From the NCBI GenBank assembly GCA_011620275.1, contig WOZK01000013.1, positions 1 to 50,631 of the forward strand: a stretch of 50,631 nucleotides of DNA, read 5' to 3'. Source of the stretch: Candidatus Omnitrophota bacterium (GTDB taxonomy: Bacteria; Omnitrophota; Gorgyraeia; Gygaellales; Profunditerraquicolaceae). The translations under genes and the position numbers were made by a program. Under the pieces are notes generated by a model. That model had not been told where the DNA came from. It saw only the letters and a program-made list of their open reading frames with translations, and did not search any database. Below are positions 1-9,046 of the stretch, in pieces; within the stretch, counting starts at the first letter, position 1, and each line of letters starts with the position of its first letter.

Positions 1-55
1 TATTCGCTTGTGCGATACCCGAACCAATCGGAAGGTTCGGTATTCGCTTGTGCGA
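1..55. repeat. 15-bp direct repeat TATTCGCTTGTGCGA (1-15 and 41-55) flanking the hairpin CGAACC-AATCGGAA-GGTTCG
   Basis: Read directly from the sequence; noncoding region upstream of rpsI. Confidence 0.6.
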
Positions 56-160
56 AAATACGGAGCAGACTTGTTTTTAGTTTACCTAAGGATTACTTAG
101 GGTTTCATTGAACAGCGGCCGCGGAGGCCGGCAGAGAAAAACGGAAGGGTTTGGAAGAAT

Positions 161-556
161 ATGGACAATGTGACAAAATTCATTTCTGTGGGAAGACGTA
201 AAGAAGCTATAGCCAGGGTACAGTTATTGCCCGGCAGCGGGGTTATTACGGTGAACAAAAGGCCTTTTGACGTTTACTTCATAAGAGAGACCGACAGGAT
301 CCTCGCCAAGCAGCCGCTGGTAGTACTTGGTGTTTCCACCAAGTACGATATAGTGGCAAATATACGGGGCGGCGGGCTGACCGGGCAGGCCGGGGCTTTG
401 CGCCATGGTATTTCCAGGGCCCTGGTACAGTCTGATCCGGACACGAAAGAGCTCTTGCGCAGGCAGGGTTTTCTTACCAGGGATCCCAGGATGAAGGAAA
501 GAAAGAAGGCCGGACAGAAGGGGGCGCGTAAACGTTTCCAGTGGACCAAGAGGTAA
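161..556 (+). CDS. rpsI: 30S ribosomal protein S9
   Basis: Canonical S9 motifs: FISVGRRKEAIARV, GGGLTGQAGALRHGISRAL, RDPRMKERKKAGQKGARKRFQWTKR at the C-terminus. Confidence 0.98.
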   Translation: MDNVTKFISVGRRKEAIARVQLLPGSGVITVNKRPFDVYFIRETDRILAKQPLVVLGVSTKYDIVANIRGGGLTGQAGALRHGISRALVQSDPDTKELLRRQGFLTRDPRMKERKKAGQKGARKRFQWTKR

Positions 557-585
557 ATAGGTCCTTAAATCAGGCGGTAATCTTG

Positions 586-622
586 CCCGCTTCCCTTGAA
601 AAGGGAAGCGGGTTTTTAATTG
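586..622 (+). terminator. Rho-independent terminator after rpsI
   Basis: CCCGCTTCCCTT-GAAA-AGGGAAGCGGG-type perfect stem followed by TTTTT. Confidence 0.92.
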
Positions 623-681
623 AAGCGGAACAAAAGCGGCGAAGTTGCGGCGGATTTTGCCGGCCGCCGACGATAAAAAAC

Positions 682-709
682 TTGATTTTAACCGGGGTAA
701 CGGTATAAT
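682..709 (+). promoter_or_regulatory. Putative sigma70 promoter for the arg cluster
   Basis: TTGATT (682-687), 16-nt spacer, TATAAT (704-709) upstream of argC. Confidence 0.6.
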
Positions 710-726
710 TAAACATTATGTAGTCT

Positions 727-739
727 CACTACTGTAGTG
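727..739. promoter_or_regulatory. Perfect palindrome CACTAC-T-GTAGTG just downstream of the predicted transcription start
   Basis: Read directly; located between the predicted promoter and argC. Confidence 0.4.
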
Positions 740-772
740 TATAAAGTTTCTTTTCGAGGAAGGGCGGATGAG

Positions 773-1804
773 ATGTTGAATGTGGGTGTAGTCGGAGCTT
801 CCGGTTATACCGGAGAGATCCTTATAGAATTGCTTTTAAAACATCCCCGTGTCCGCATTAGCGGGTTGTTTTCTCAGACATACAAAACACGCGCGGTCGG
901 CGAGGTCTTCCCGCAATTCTCTAACCGGCTGGATACGGTTTTCTGCGCGCCGCTGGCCAAAGAGATTGCCTCGGTCTGCGATCTCGTTTTTCTCGCTCTG
1001 CCGCACACGATATCGATGAATTACGTCCCTTTTCTGCTTAGCCGGGGCAAGCGAGTTGTAGACCTTAGCGGCGACTACAGGTTTAAAGATTATCGTGTTT
1101 ATGAAAAATTCTACGGGGTCTCTCATAAAGATACCTCCAACATCAAGAAAGCGGTCTACGGACTGCCGGAACTTTACCGTTTCAGTATTAAACGGGCGAA
1201 ACTCGTTGCCAACCCCGGTTGTTATCCCACGGCGGCCATACTGGCTTTGGCTCCGCTGGTCGCCTGCGGCATTATCCGGGAAGATACCCTGGTGGTCGAC
1301 GCAAAGTCGGGGGCAAGCGGCGCAGGGCGCAAGCTCGTGCAGGAATTCTCTTTTTGCGAGGTCAACGGCGATTTCAAGGCTTACAAGGTCAACACGCATC
1401 AGCATATCCCGGAGATCAACCAGGTGCTTTCCCGTCTTTCCGAGCATACGGTAGACGTGACGTTCGTCCCGCATTTATTACCGGTGGAAAGAGGTATTCT
1501 GGAGACGGTTTATTGTTTCAAAAAGCCTGTTTCCGGAAGAAAACGCGGTATCCCGGGGACCGTCCGCAGGCTTTTCGCAAATTTCTACGAGACGGAACCG
1601 TTCATCCGGCTTAAGGAAGAAGGCTCGTTCCCCCGGTTGAAAGATGTGCGCGGAACCAATTTCTGCGATATAGGCATAAAGGAAGAGGCGGACAGGATTA
1701 TCGTTATCTCCGCAATAGATAATCTGGTAAAAGGCGCTGCCGGCCAGGCCGTGCAGAATATGAATATAATGTGTGGGTTTCCCGAGAAAGAAGGGCTGCT
1801 TTAG
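773..1804 (+). CDS. argC: N-acetyl-gamma-glutamyl-phosphate reductase
   Basis: GVVGASGYTGEILIELL N-terminus, ANPGCYPTAAILAL active-site Cys motif. Start set at the internal ATG (773) preceded by GGAAGGGCGG. Confidence 0.96.
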   Translation: MLNVGVVGASGYTGEILIELLLKHPRVRISGLFSQTYKTRAVGEVFPQFSNRLDTVFCAPLAKEIASVCDLVFLALPHTISMNYVPFLLSRGKRVVDLSGDYRFKDYRVYEKFYGVSHKDTSNIKKAVYGLPELYRFSIKRAKLVANPGCYPTAAILALAPLVACGIIREDTLVVDAKSGASGAGRKLVQEFSFCEVNGDFKAYKVNTHQHIPEINQVLSRLSEHTVDVTFVPHLLPVERGILETVYCFKKPVSGRKRGIPGTVRRLFANFYETEPFIRLKEEGSFPRLKDVRGTNFCDIGIKEEADRIIVISAIDNLVKGAAGQAVQNMNIMCGFPEKEGLL

Positions 1805-1806
1805 AT

Positions 1807-2946
1807 ATGAACGGTTTCATAAGGCGCGCTGTTCTTCCCGGCGGTTTCAAGGCTTCGGGAGCTTCGTGCGGGTTGAAGAAATCTCTCGCTGATGACCTGG
1901 CGCTTTTTTATTCCGATCTTCCGGCGACCGCAGCGGCGGTATTTACCAAAAATCTTGTGAAGGCCGCTCCTTTGACGGTCAATATGCGGAATTTGCGCGC
2001 AAGCCGCAGTTTCCGGGCCGTCATCGCCAACAGCGGCAACGCTAATTGTTATACCGGGCAAGAAGGTCTCGAGGACGCACTGTATCTTTGCCGGCGCGTT
2101 GCCGCCGGACTTTCCATAGACGTTCGGCAGGTCCTGGCCGCTTCCACGGGAATAATCGGCAGGCGCATGCCGTCCAGGGCGATGGGAGCTGCCGTCCCCG
2201 GCCTTATTTCTTCATTGTCCGCTTCAGGAATTCAAAGGGCGCAAAAGGCCATAATGACCACGGATACCTTCTCTAAAGGGGCCACGGCTTTTTTCAGCGT
2301 GTCCGGCAGAAAGGCCTCAGTCTGCGGAGTGGCTAAAGGCGCGGGCATGATCGCCCCGGATATGGCCACGATGCTTTGTTTCATCTTTACCGACGCCGCG
2401 CTGGGCCCGGGTCCGCTGAAAGCCGCTTTAAAGAAGGCGGTCGCTCCAACCTTCAATTGTATCACGGTGGACGGGTGCATGAGCACCAACGATAATGTCA
2501 TTCTGCTTGCGAACGGCGCCTGCGGGGCGGGGAAGATTTCGGGCGGGAAGGATTATTTTTCTTTTTGTTCGGCCCTGGAGGCCGTCTGCCGGGAACTGGC
2601 GTTGATGATAGTCAGGGATGGGGAAGGGGCAAGCAAGTTTATTCGTATCAGCGTTGAAGGGGCGTTGAACGACCGCCAGGCCAGAACCGGAGCGCTGGCG
2701 GTTGCGAATTCGAATCTGTTCAAGACGGCGGTATACGGGGAAAACAGGAATTTCGGCAGGATTATCGCCGCGCTGGGAGCCAGCGGTATAAAGCTTGACC
2801 CGGGTAAAATCAGGTTGAAAGCGGGGTCTCTCAAACGCAGAGACGTCGACGTGTATGTACATCTCGGCGCGGGCCGCGGCAAGGCCGTGGTCTATACCTC
2901 CGATCTGACGCCGGAATACATAAAGATAAACGCGGAATACAGTTAG
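1807..2946 (+). CDS. argJ: Bifunctional glutamate N-acetyltransferase / amino-acid N-acetyltransferase
   Basis: GGFKASG near the N-terminus, KGAGMIAPDMATMLCFIFTDA autocleavage motif; arg cluster position. Confidence 0.96.
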   Translation: MNGFIRRAVLPGGFKASGASCGLKKSLADDLALFYSDLPATAAAVFTKNLVKAAPLTVNMRNLRASRSFRAVIANSGNANCYTGQEGLEDALYLCRRVAAGLSIDVRQVLAASTGIIGRRMPSRAMGAAVPGLISSLSASGIQRAQKAIMTTDTFSKGATAFFSVSGRKASVCGVAKGAGMIAPDMATMLCFIFTDAALGPGPLKAALKKAVAPTFNCITVDGCMSTNDNVILLANGACGAGKISGGKDYFSFCSALEAVCRELALMIVRDGEGASKFIRISVEGALNDRQARTGALAVANSNLFKTAVYGENRNFGRIIAALGASGIKLDPGKIRLKAGSLKRRDVDVYVHLGAGRGKAVVYTSDLTPEYIKINAEYS

Positions 2947-2967
2947 CAGCAAGCGAGGCGTGGGAAA

Positions 2968-3822
2968 ATGGAAGAAGCTATAAAGAAAGCGGATGTGTTG
3001 ATAGAGGCGCTGCCGTATATAAAACGTTTCCACAATAAGCCGGTGGTGATCAAATACGGGGGTAGTATCCTCGGTGAAGAGAAGATACGTAAAGGGGTGA
3101 TCGAGGACATTGTTTTTCTAAGTTTTATGGGATTGAGGCCGGTGCTCGTGCACGGCGGCGGCCCGAACATAAGCGACAGAATGCGCAGCGCCGGAAAAAA
3201 GACGGAGTTCGTGGACGGTATGCGGGTTACCGACGAGGAGACATTGTCCGTGGTGGAGGAGGAACTGCAGAAACTTAACGAGCTTATCGTGGAGGAGATG
3301 TCGGATATCGGCGGCAGGGTGGTAGGACTGAACGGGCGTTCCGACGGTATAATATTCACCGAGAAGAAGAAAGCTCAGATAGACCTCGGTTATGTCGGAG
3401 ATATCGTGCGCATAGACCAGGGGGTAATTTCCTCGGAACTGGAGAAGCACAAGGTGGTGGTCGTCCTGCCGATGGGCCTGGGTCCAGACGGCAAAGGATA
3501 TAACGTCAATGCCGACGAAGCGGCTTCTCATATCGCCGTCGCTCTGGGGGCGGAAAAACTGGTGCTGTTGACGAACGTCCAAGGTATAATGAGGAATCCT
3601 GACGACCCGGCTTCTTTCATTTCCGCGATCAATATCAAGGAAGCCCGCGAGCTTATGCGCGATAGGGTAATACAGCAGGGCATGATCCCCAAGGTGGACG
3701 CCTGTATCGAAGCGCTTGTCTCCGGAGTGAAGAAGACGCACATAATAGACGCCAGAATCCCGCACGGCCTGCTGCTGGAGATATTCACCGATCAGGGCGT
3801 GGGGACGGAGATAAATCATTAA
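2968..3822 (+). CDS. argB: Acetylglutamate kinase
   Basis: VVIKYGGSIL, LVHGGGPNIS, NVNADEAASHIAVALGAEKLVLLTNVQGI motifs. Confidence 0.97.
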   Translation: MEEAIKKADVLIEALPYIKRFHNKPVVIKYGGSILGEEKIRKGVIEDIVFLSFMGLRPVLVHGGGPNISDRMRSAGKKTEFVDGMRVTDEETLSVVEEELQKLNELIVEEMSDIGGRVVGLNGRSDGIIFTEKKKAQIDLGYVGDIVRIDQGVISSELEKHKVVVVLPMGLGPDGKGYNVNADEAASHIAVALGAEKLVLLTNVQGIMRNPDDPASFISAINIKEARELMRDRVIQQGMIPKVDACIEALVSGVKKTHIIDARIPHGLLLEIFTDQGVGTEINH

Positions 3823-3948
3823 TCCCCTCGCCCGGACCTCCCCGGGTTTTAACCCCGGGGAGGTCGCCTGAATAAGCAGGCAGCCGAATATGCGCTGTGT
3901 ACCGGCTAAGCATCGGCTTCGCCGGAAAATAGGAGCCGCGGGCTCCAC
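3821..3948 (+). repeat. Structured intergenic repeat, family A copy 1 (three hairpins)
   Basis: 128 bp matching 6259-6386 with about 3 differences; contains CCTCCCCGGG/CCCGGGGAGG, CCGGCtAAGC/GCTTCGCCGG and GGAGCC/GGCTCC stems. Confidence 0.9.
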
Positions 3949-3966
3949 TAATCTTTCTCGGAGACG

Positions 3967-5142
3967 ATGAAAAAAGAAGAGATATTCGGGGAATACGAAG
4001 AGCACATACTTTCCACTTACCGCAAGATACCTCTGGTTTTCGTCAAAGGCAAGGGGAGCAGGCTCTGGGATATTCACAATAGGGTTTTTCTGGATTTCTT
4101 TCCCGGCTGGGGCGTGAACAACATCGGGCATTGTCATCCCAAGGTGATGTCGGCCGTCAGGGACCAGATCTCGCGCCTGATATTCGTGCCGAATTCATAT
4201 TATAACGTCTGTCAGGCCCAACTCGCCGGAGAACTGTCTTTTTACACCTTCCCGGCGTCTTATTTTTTCTGTAATTCCGGGGCGGAGGCGAACGAGGCTG
4301 CGATAAAGCTGGCCAGGAAGTTCGGTAAGGGAAGGTACGGGATAATTACTTTTGAGAACGCTTTCCACGGCAGGACCATGGGGGCGCTTGCCGCTACAGG
4401 CCAGGAAAAGTACCAGCGCGGTTTCGGACCGATGCTTGAAGGTTTTACGAGCGTGCCTTTCAACGACATCTCGGCGGTGGAGAAAGCCGCCGGCCCGGAG
4501 ACGGCGGCGGTGATGCTGGAGCTCATACAGGGGGAAGGCGGTATTAATGTCGCGACAAAGGAATTTGCCGCTTCTCTGAGGGAGCTTTGCGACCGTAAAA
4601 AGCTGCTGCTTATCGTGGACGAAGTGCAGACGGGGATAGGCCGGACCGGAAAGATGTTTTGTTACCAGAATTACGGCGTTATGCCTGATGTGCTTACCGC
4701 GGCCAAGGCATTGGGAGGCGGGCTGCCGATCGGGCTGATGGCGGTTAGGAAGGAATTTGCAGACGTGCTGGGGCCGGGTATGCACGCCTCCACTTTCGGC
4801 GGCGGACCGGTGATTTGCAAGGCCGCGCTGGCCGTGTTGAGAGCGATACGCAGGGAAAAACTGCTGGAGAACGCGGTAGAAATGGGGGAATACCTGAAAC
4901 AGCGCCTCTACGCTTTAAAGGAAAAGTATCCGGTCATAAAAGACGTGCGGGGCATGGGGCTGATGCTCGGCATTGAACTTGCCGTTGCCGGCGACGGAGT
5001 GGTTGAATATTGCAGGGAGAAAAGGCTTTTGATAAACTGTACGCATGAAAGAGTGCTGCGTATTATGCCGGCATTGAACGTTACCAGGGGGCAGATAAAC
5101 AAGGCCGCGGGCATCTTGTCCGGCGCCTTCGCCCGCGTTTAA
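3967..5142 (+). CDS. argD: Acetylornithine aminotransferase
   Basis: Class III aminotransferase: NSGAEANEAAIKLARK, FHGRTMGALAATGQEKYQ, LIVDEVQTGIGRTGKMF, STFGGGPV. Confidence 0.95.
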   Translation: MKKEEIFGEYEEHILSTYRKIPLVFVKGKGSRLWDIHNRVFLDFFPGWGVNNIGHCHPKVMSAVRDQISRLIFVPNSYYNVCQAQLAGELSFYTFPASYFFCNSGAEANEAAIKLARKFGKGRYGIITFENAFHGRTMGALAATGQEKYQRGFGPMLEGFTSVPFNDISAVEKAAGPETAAVMLELIQGEGGINVATKEFAASLRELCDRKKLLLIVDEVQTGIGRTGKMFCYQNYGVMPDVLTAAKALGGGLPIGLMAVRKEFADVLGPGMHASTFGGGPVICKAALAVLRAIRREKLLENAVEMGEYLKQRLYALKEKYPVIKDVRGMGLMLGIELAVAGDGVVEYCREKRLLINCTHERVLRIMPALNVTRGQINKAAGILSGAFARV

Positions 5143-5272
5143 TCCCCTCGCTGAGAAATCCCCGGTTTTCAAACCGGAGGTATTCGATAAATAAACCCCG
5201 GGTGCCTGTCCTGGACGGTCAGACGGGCTCACTGTCAAGGTCTGTCGAAGGGCCGGCCCGGGGAGTTTCAAT
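5143..5272 (+). repeat. Composite repeat: family A-type 5' hairpin header fused to family B element (copy B1)
   Basis: AATCCCCTCG...AAATCCCCGGTTTTCAAACCGGAGG followed by ACCCCGGGTGCCTGTCC...GGCCCGGGGAGTTTCAATAAC; compare 25614-25699. Confidence 0.75.
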
Positions 5273-5310
5273 AACGGAACGCCGGCAGGGCTGGCAGGGA
5301 GGAACGGATA

Positions 5311-6240
5311 GTGAAGAAAGATCTTATTTCCATAAACGATCTTACGGCAGACGAGATCAAGAGCATATTCGCGCTGGCCGGCAAATTGAAGAAAAATCCC
5401 TCCGGGTATTCGCGTTCGCTTTCCGGCAAGACGCTCGCCCTGCTTTTCCAGAAACCTTCCAACAGGACAAGGGTCTCTTTCGAGGTCGGGATGTGTCAGC
5501 TGGGTGGGCACGGTATTTATCTCGGACCCGACGAGATAAAACTGGGAGTAAGAGAGGCGTACCGGGACGTCGCCAGGACGCTTTCCCGTTACGTGGACGG
5601 GATAGTCCTGAGGACTTTCGCGCACAACAATGTCCTGGAAATGGCCGAATACTCCTCCGTACCCATTATAAACGGGCTCTCGGATTTCTCCCACCCCTGC
5701 CAGGCGCTGGCCGATATCTATACCGTGATCGAGAAAGGCAGGGAAATGGATAAGACTACGTTCGTTTACGTGGGGGACGGCAATAACGTTTGCAATTCCC
5801 TTATTTACGTCTGCGCAAAACTGGGGATCAATATGCGTATCGCCGCGCCTCACGGTTACGAACCGGACAGGAAACTCGTCTCCGAGGCCTCGGAACTGGC
5901 TGCCTCGCGCGGCAGCAGCATAGAGCTTTTCAGGGATCCTTTCAAAGCCGCCGCGGGAGCGGACGTCATTTACACGGATGTCTGGGCCAGCATGGGGCAG
6001 GAGAAGGAAACGGTTAAAAGAAAGAAGGCGTTCAAGGGATTCCAGGTCAACGGCAGGCTTCTGGCCTTGGCAAAGAAAGACGCGCTCGTGATGCATTGCC
6101 TGCCTGCGCACCGCGGTGAAGAAATAACGGATGAAGTGCTTGACGGAAGGCATTCGGTTGTTTTCGACGAGGCCGAGAACAGAATGCACGTGCAGAAGGC
6201 TGTATTGATGAAGTTTCTGGGCGGACGCGGCAGGAGTTGA
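5311..6240 (+). CDS. argF: Ornithine carbamoyltransferase
   Basis: FQKPSNRTRVSFEVGM (carbamoyl-P site STRTR-like), HPCQALADI, VMHCLPAHRGEEI motifs. Confidence 0.96.
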   Translation: MKKDLISINDLTADEIKSIFALAGKLKKNPSGYSRSLSGKTLALLFQKPSNRTRVSFEVGMCQLGGHGIYLGPDEIKLGVREAYRDVARTLSRYVDGIVLRTFAHNNVLEMAEYSSVPIINGLSDFSHPCQALADIYTVIEKGREMDKTTFVYVGDGNNVCNSLIYVCAKLGINMRIAAPHGYEPDRKLVSEASELAASRGSSIELFRDPFKAAAGADVIYTDVWASMGQEKETVKRKKAFKGFQVNGRLLALAKKDALVMHCLPAHRGEEITDEVLDGRHSVVFDEAENRMHVQKAVLMKFLGGRGRS

Positions 6241-6258
6241 TCTCCGGCCGGCCAATTC

Positions 6259-6386
6259 AATCCCCTCGCCCGGAAATCCCCGGGTTTTAACCCCGGGGAG
6301 GTCGTCTGAATAAGCAGGCAGCCGAATATGCGCTGTGTACCGGCTAAGCATCGGCTTCGCCGGAAAATAGGAGCCGCGGGCTCCAC
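6259..6386 (+). repeat. Structured intergenic repeat, family A copy 2
   Basis: Near-identical to 3821-3948. Confidence 0.9.
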
Positions 6387-6401
6387 GAGACGGAGAATAA
6401 G

Positions 6402-7607
6402 ATGAAAAAAGTGGTTTTGGCGTATTCCGGCGGGTTGGATACTTCCTGTATAGTCCGCTGGCTGAAGGAGCGGGGGTACGAAGTCATCTGTTTTGTGGCA
6501 GATCTCGGCCAGGGGTTGGGAAAGGGAGAGGATTTCGACCTGATAAATAAAAGAGCTCTGGTTGCCGGGGCATGTAAGGTTTACATAAAAGACCTGCGCC
6601 GGGAGTTCATAAACGATTTTATCATACCGGCGCTCAAAGCCGGCGCGGTCTACGAAGGTAAGTACCTGCTGGCTACTGCGCTGAGTCGTCCGCTGATCGC
6701 CAAATACCTGGTGGATATAGCCCGTAAGGAGAAGGCTTCGGCCGTGGCGCACGGATGCACGGGAAAAGGTAACGACCAGGTGAGGATCGAGGTGACCGCG
6801 AGCATCCTGGAGCCCGGACTGGAGATAATCGCGCCTGTGAGGGACTGGGAATTCAACTCGCGGGAAGAAGAGATAGAGTATGCCGGTAAATTCGGCATTC
6901 CCATAGATGTGACCAAGAAGAAACCTTACAGTATAGACAGGAACATTTGGGGCATCAGCATAGAAGCGGGGATACTGGAGGACCTGGAACAGGAACCGCC
7001 CGAGGACGCCTATATGATCACGCGCAGCCCGTCCGCCGCGCCCTCCACGCCTAAATATATCGAGGTTTCTTTCGAGAAAGGAGCGCCGTGCGCGATAGAC
7101 GGCAGGAGAATGCCGCTGGACGCCCTGATCCAGAGTCTTAACGAGATCGGCGGCAAACACGGCGTGGGCCGTTACGATATGGTTGAGAACAGGCTGGTAG
7201 GGATTAAATCGCGCGAGATATACGAAGCCCCCGGAGGGACTATTCTGCACCTGGCGCATAAAGAACTGGAGTGTCTTGTTTTCGACCGTGAGCTGGCGCA
7301 TTTTAAAGAGGGTATTGCGCTTAAATATTCCGAGTTGATCTATAACGGCCTCTGGTATTCGCCTCTGCGGGAAGCGCTCGGCCGATTCGTGGATTCCACG
7401 CAGGAGAAAGTCACCGGGACCGTGCGGCTTAAACTTTTCCGGGGGAACTGCACGGCAGTAGGGCGGAGGTCTCCTTACGGCCTTTACAAAAAAGAGCTGA
7501 GCACTTACGGCCGCGACGACAAGTTCGATCAGAAACTGGCGGAAGGTTTTATTAAACTCTGGGCCATGCCCTACAAGGGGGCGAAGAAACGGGGAAGGGC
7601 GGTATGA
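6402..7607 (+). CDS. argG: Argininosuccinate synthase
   Basis: VVLAYSGGLDTSCIVRWL PP-loop, AHGCTGKGNDQVRIE, RDNLWGISIEAGILED-like motif. Confidence 0.97.
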   Translation: MKKVVLAYSGGLDTSCIVRWLKERGYEVICFVADLGQGLGKGEDFDLINKRALVAGACKVYIKDLRREFINDFIIPALKAGAVYEGKYLLATALSRPLIAKYLVDIARKEKASAVAHGCTGKGNDQVRIEVTASILEPGLEIIAPVRDWEFNSREEEIEYAGKFGIPIDVTKKKPYSIDRNIWGISIEAGILEDLEQEPPEDAYMITRSPSAAPSTPKYIEVSFEKGAPCAIDGRRMPLDALIQSLNEIGGKHGVGRYDMVENRLVGIKSREIYEAPGGTILHLAHKELECLVFDRELAHFKEGIALKYSELIYNGLWYSPLREALGRFVDSTQEKVTGTVRLKLFRGNCTAVGRRSPYGLYKKELSTYGRDDKFDQKLAEGFIKLWAMPYKGAKKRGRAV

Positions 7608-9025
7608 AAAATTACGGCGCTGGAAAGTTGTGGGGCGGAAGGTTTTCCGGCCGGACGGACCGGGAGTTCTTCGATTTTCAGAAATCGCTGGATTATGATT
7701 TCAGACTGGCCGAATTCGACATCTCCCATTCTTTGATTCACATCGCCGCCTTGCGTGAAGCCGGGCTGTTGAACGGCCGCGAATACGCGGCGCTGGGAAA
7801 AGCGCTGCGCCGCCTCCTGAAACGCGTCCGCAATGAAGGGCCGGGTTTCATCCTTCGGGAAAAAGGGGCGGCGGAGGACATTCACAGCTATATCCATGGG
7901 CAGGTGGAAAAAGAAGCCGGCAAGGCCGCCCTGAAACTTCATACTTTTCGTTCTCGCAACGACCAGGTGGCGTTCGACGAAAAGTGGTATTGTCTGAAAG
8001 AATGCGCAGATATAGCCGGATTGATGAACGCCCTGGACGGTTCCCTGAAAAAGCTTTCCGGCAGAAACCGCGGCGTAATCTTTCTCGGTTATACTCACGC
8101 TCGCAGGGCCCAGGCGATCACTTTTGAACTTTATCTCGACGCTTTTCGTTCCATGTTCGGCCGCGACAGGCAGAGGCTCGGAGATTATTACGGCCGGTTG
8201 CGCGTCGGCATCGGAGCCGGAGCCCTTGCCGGCACCTCGCTCGGCAGGGATGCGTACGCCAAGGCGGTGAAAGCGGCGGTCTCCGGGGACAGGTCCAAGG
8301 TGGTTCCGGCGGAAAACAGCGTGGACCACGTCAGCGACAGGGATTATATAATCGAATTGCTTTCCGTGCTTTCCATCATACAGATGCATCTCTCGCGCCT
8401 TGCCGAGGACTTTATTCTATATTCCGGGAGCGAATATTCTTTCCTGAGCCTGCCGGAAGAGTTCTGTACCGGCTCTTCGCTTATGCCGCATAAAAAAAAC
8501 CCTGATCTCCTGGAATTGGTGCGCGGGAACACCGGCCGGGTCTACGGCGGATTGATCTGGTTGCTTACCCTGATGAAGGGTTTGCCGTTAAGTTACAACC
8601 GCGACATGCAGCTGGACAAAGAACCTTTGTTCTCTGCCGTGGAGACTATGAAAAGCGAGTTGTCGCTTCTCTGCCGGTTCCTGCCCGGTGTGAAAGTTAA
8701 CGCCGGGGCGGTGAAGGCGGCGCTTTCGGACAGGACTTTTTACGCGACCGAGCTCGCGGAGTGGATGGTGAGGGAGAAAAAGGTGCCTTTTAAAAAGGCG
8801 CACGATGCCGCGGGCTCGCTGATAAAGGCGGCGGAATCCTCCGAAAAAAAGATAGAAGATATGACGGACGCCGAGTTGCGGCGTCTGCATCCGGCGTTTA
8901 ACGCCGCGGACATCAAGCGCGTGATGGACCCGTTTTACGCGGCGGGAGGCGGAAAACGCGCTCCGGAAAAGAAGAAAAGCGGCGTTAAACCGGCCGGGCT
9001 GAAGCCTCCGTCCGTCGAACTTTAA
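7604..9025 (+). CDS. argH: Argininosuccinate lyase
   Basis: KLWGGRFSGRTD, FRSRNDQVAFD, GSSLMPHKKNPDLLELVRGNTGRVYG signature; ATGA overlap with argG. Confidence 0.97.
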   Translation: MKNYGAGKLWGGRFSGRTDREFFDFQKSLDYDFRLAEFDISHSLIHIAALREAGLLNGREYAALGKALRRLLKRVRNEGPGFILREKGAAEDIHSYIHGQVEKEAGKAALKLHTFRSRNDQVAFDEKWYCLKECADIAGLMNALDGSLKKLSGRNRGVIFLGYTHARRAQAITFELYLDAFRSMFGRDRQRLGDYYGRLRVGIGAGALAGTSLGRDAYAKAVKAAVSGDRSKVVPAENSVDHVSDRDYIIELLSVLSIIQMHLSRLAEDFILYSGSEYSFLSLPEEFCTGSSLMPHKKNPDLLELVRGNTGRVYGGLIWLLTLMKGLPLSYNRDMQLDKEPLFSAVETMKSELSLLCRFLPGVKVNAGAVKAALSDRTFYATELAEWMVREKKVPFKKAHDAAGSLIKAAESSEKKIEDMTDAELRRLHPAFNAADIKRVMDPFYAAGGGKRAPEKKKSGVKPAGLKPPSVEL

Positions 9026-9046
9026 GCACAGGAAAGAAAGATAGAG

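Noticed and set aside
1-160. Upstream rplM (L13) expected next to rpsI
   Set aside because: The 160 nt before rpsI show no L13 C-terminal coding signal; region is repeat/hairpin-rich noncoding, so rplM is absent here or lies further upstream.
4915-6351. Long minus-strand ORF of 478 aa opposite argD/argF
   Set aside because: Antisense shadow of well-supported arg genes in GC-rich DNA; no recognisable protein motifs; shares the RRSRCLAGTQRIFGCLLIQATSPGLKPG peptide only because it crosses a family A repeat.
5970-7301. 443-aa minus-strand ORF opposite argG
   Set aside because: Overlaps canonical argF/argG on the other strand; no signal of its own.
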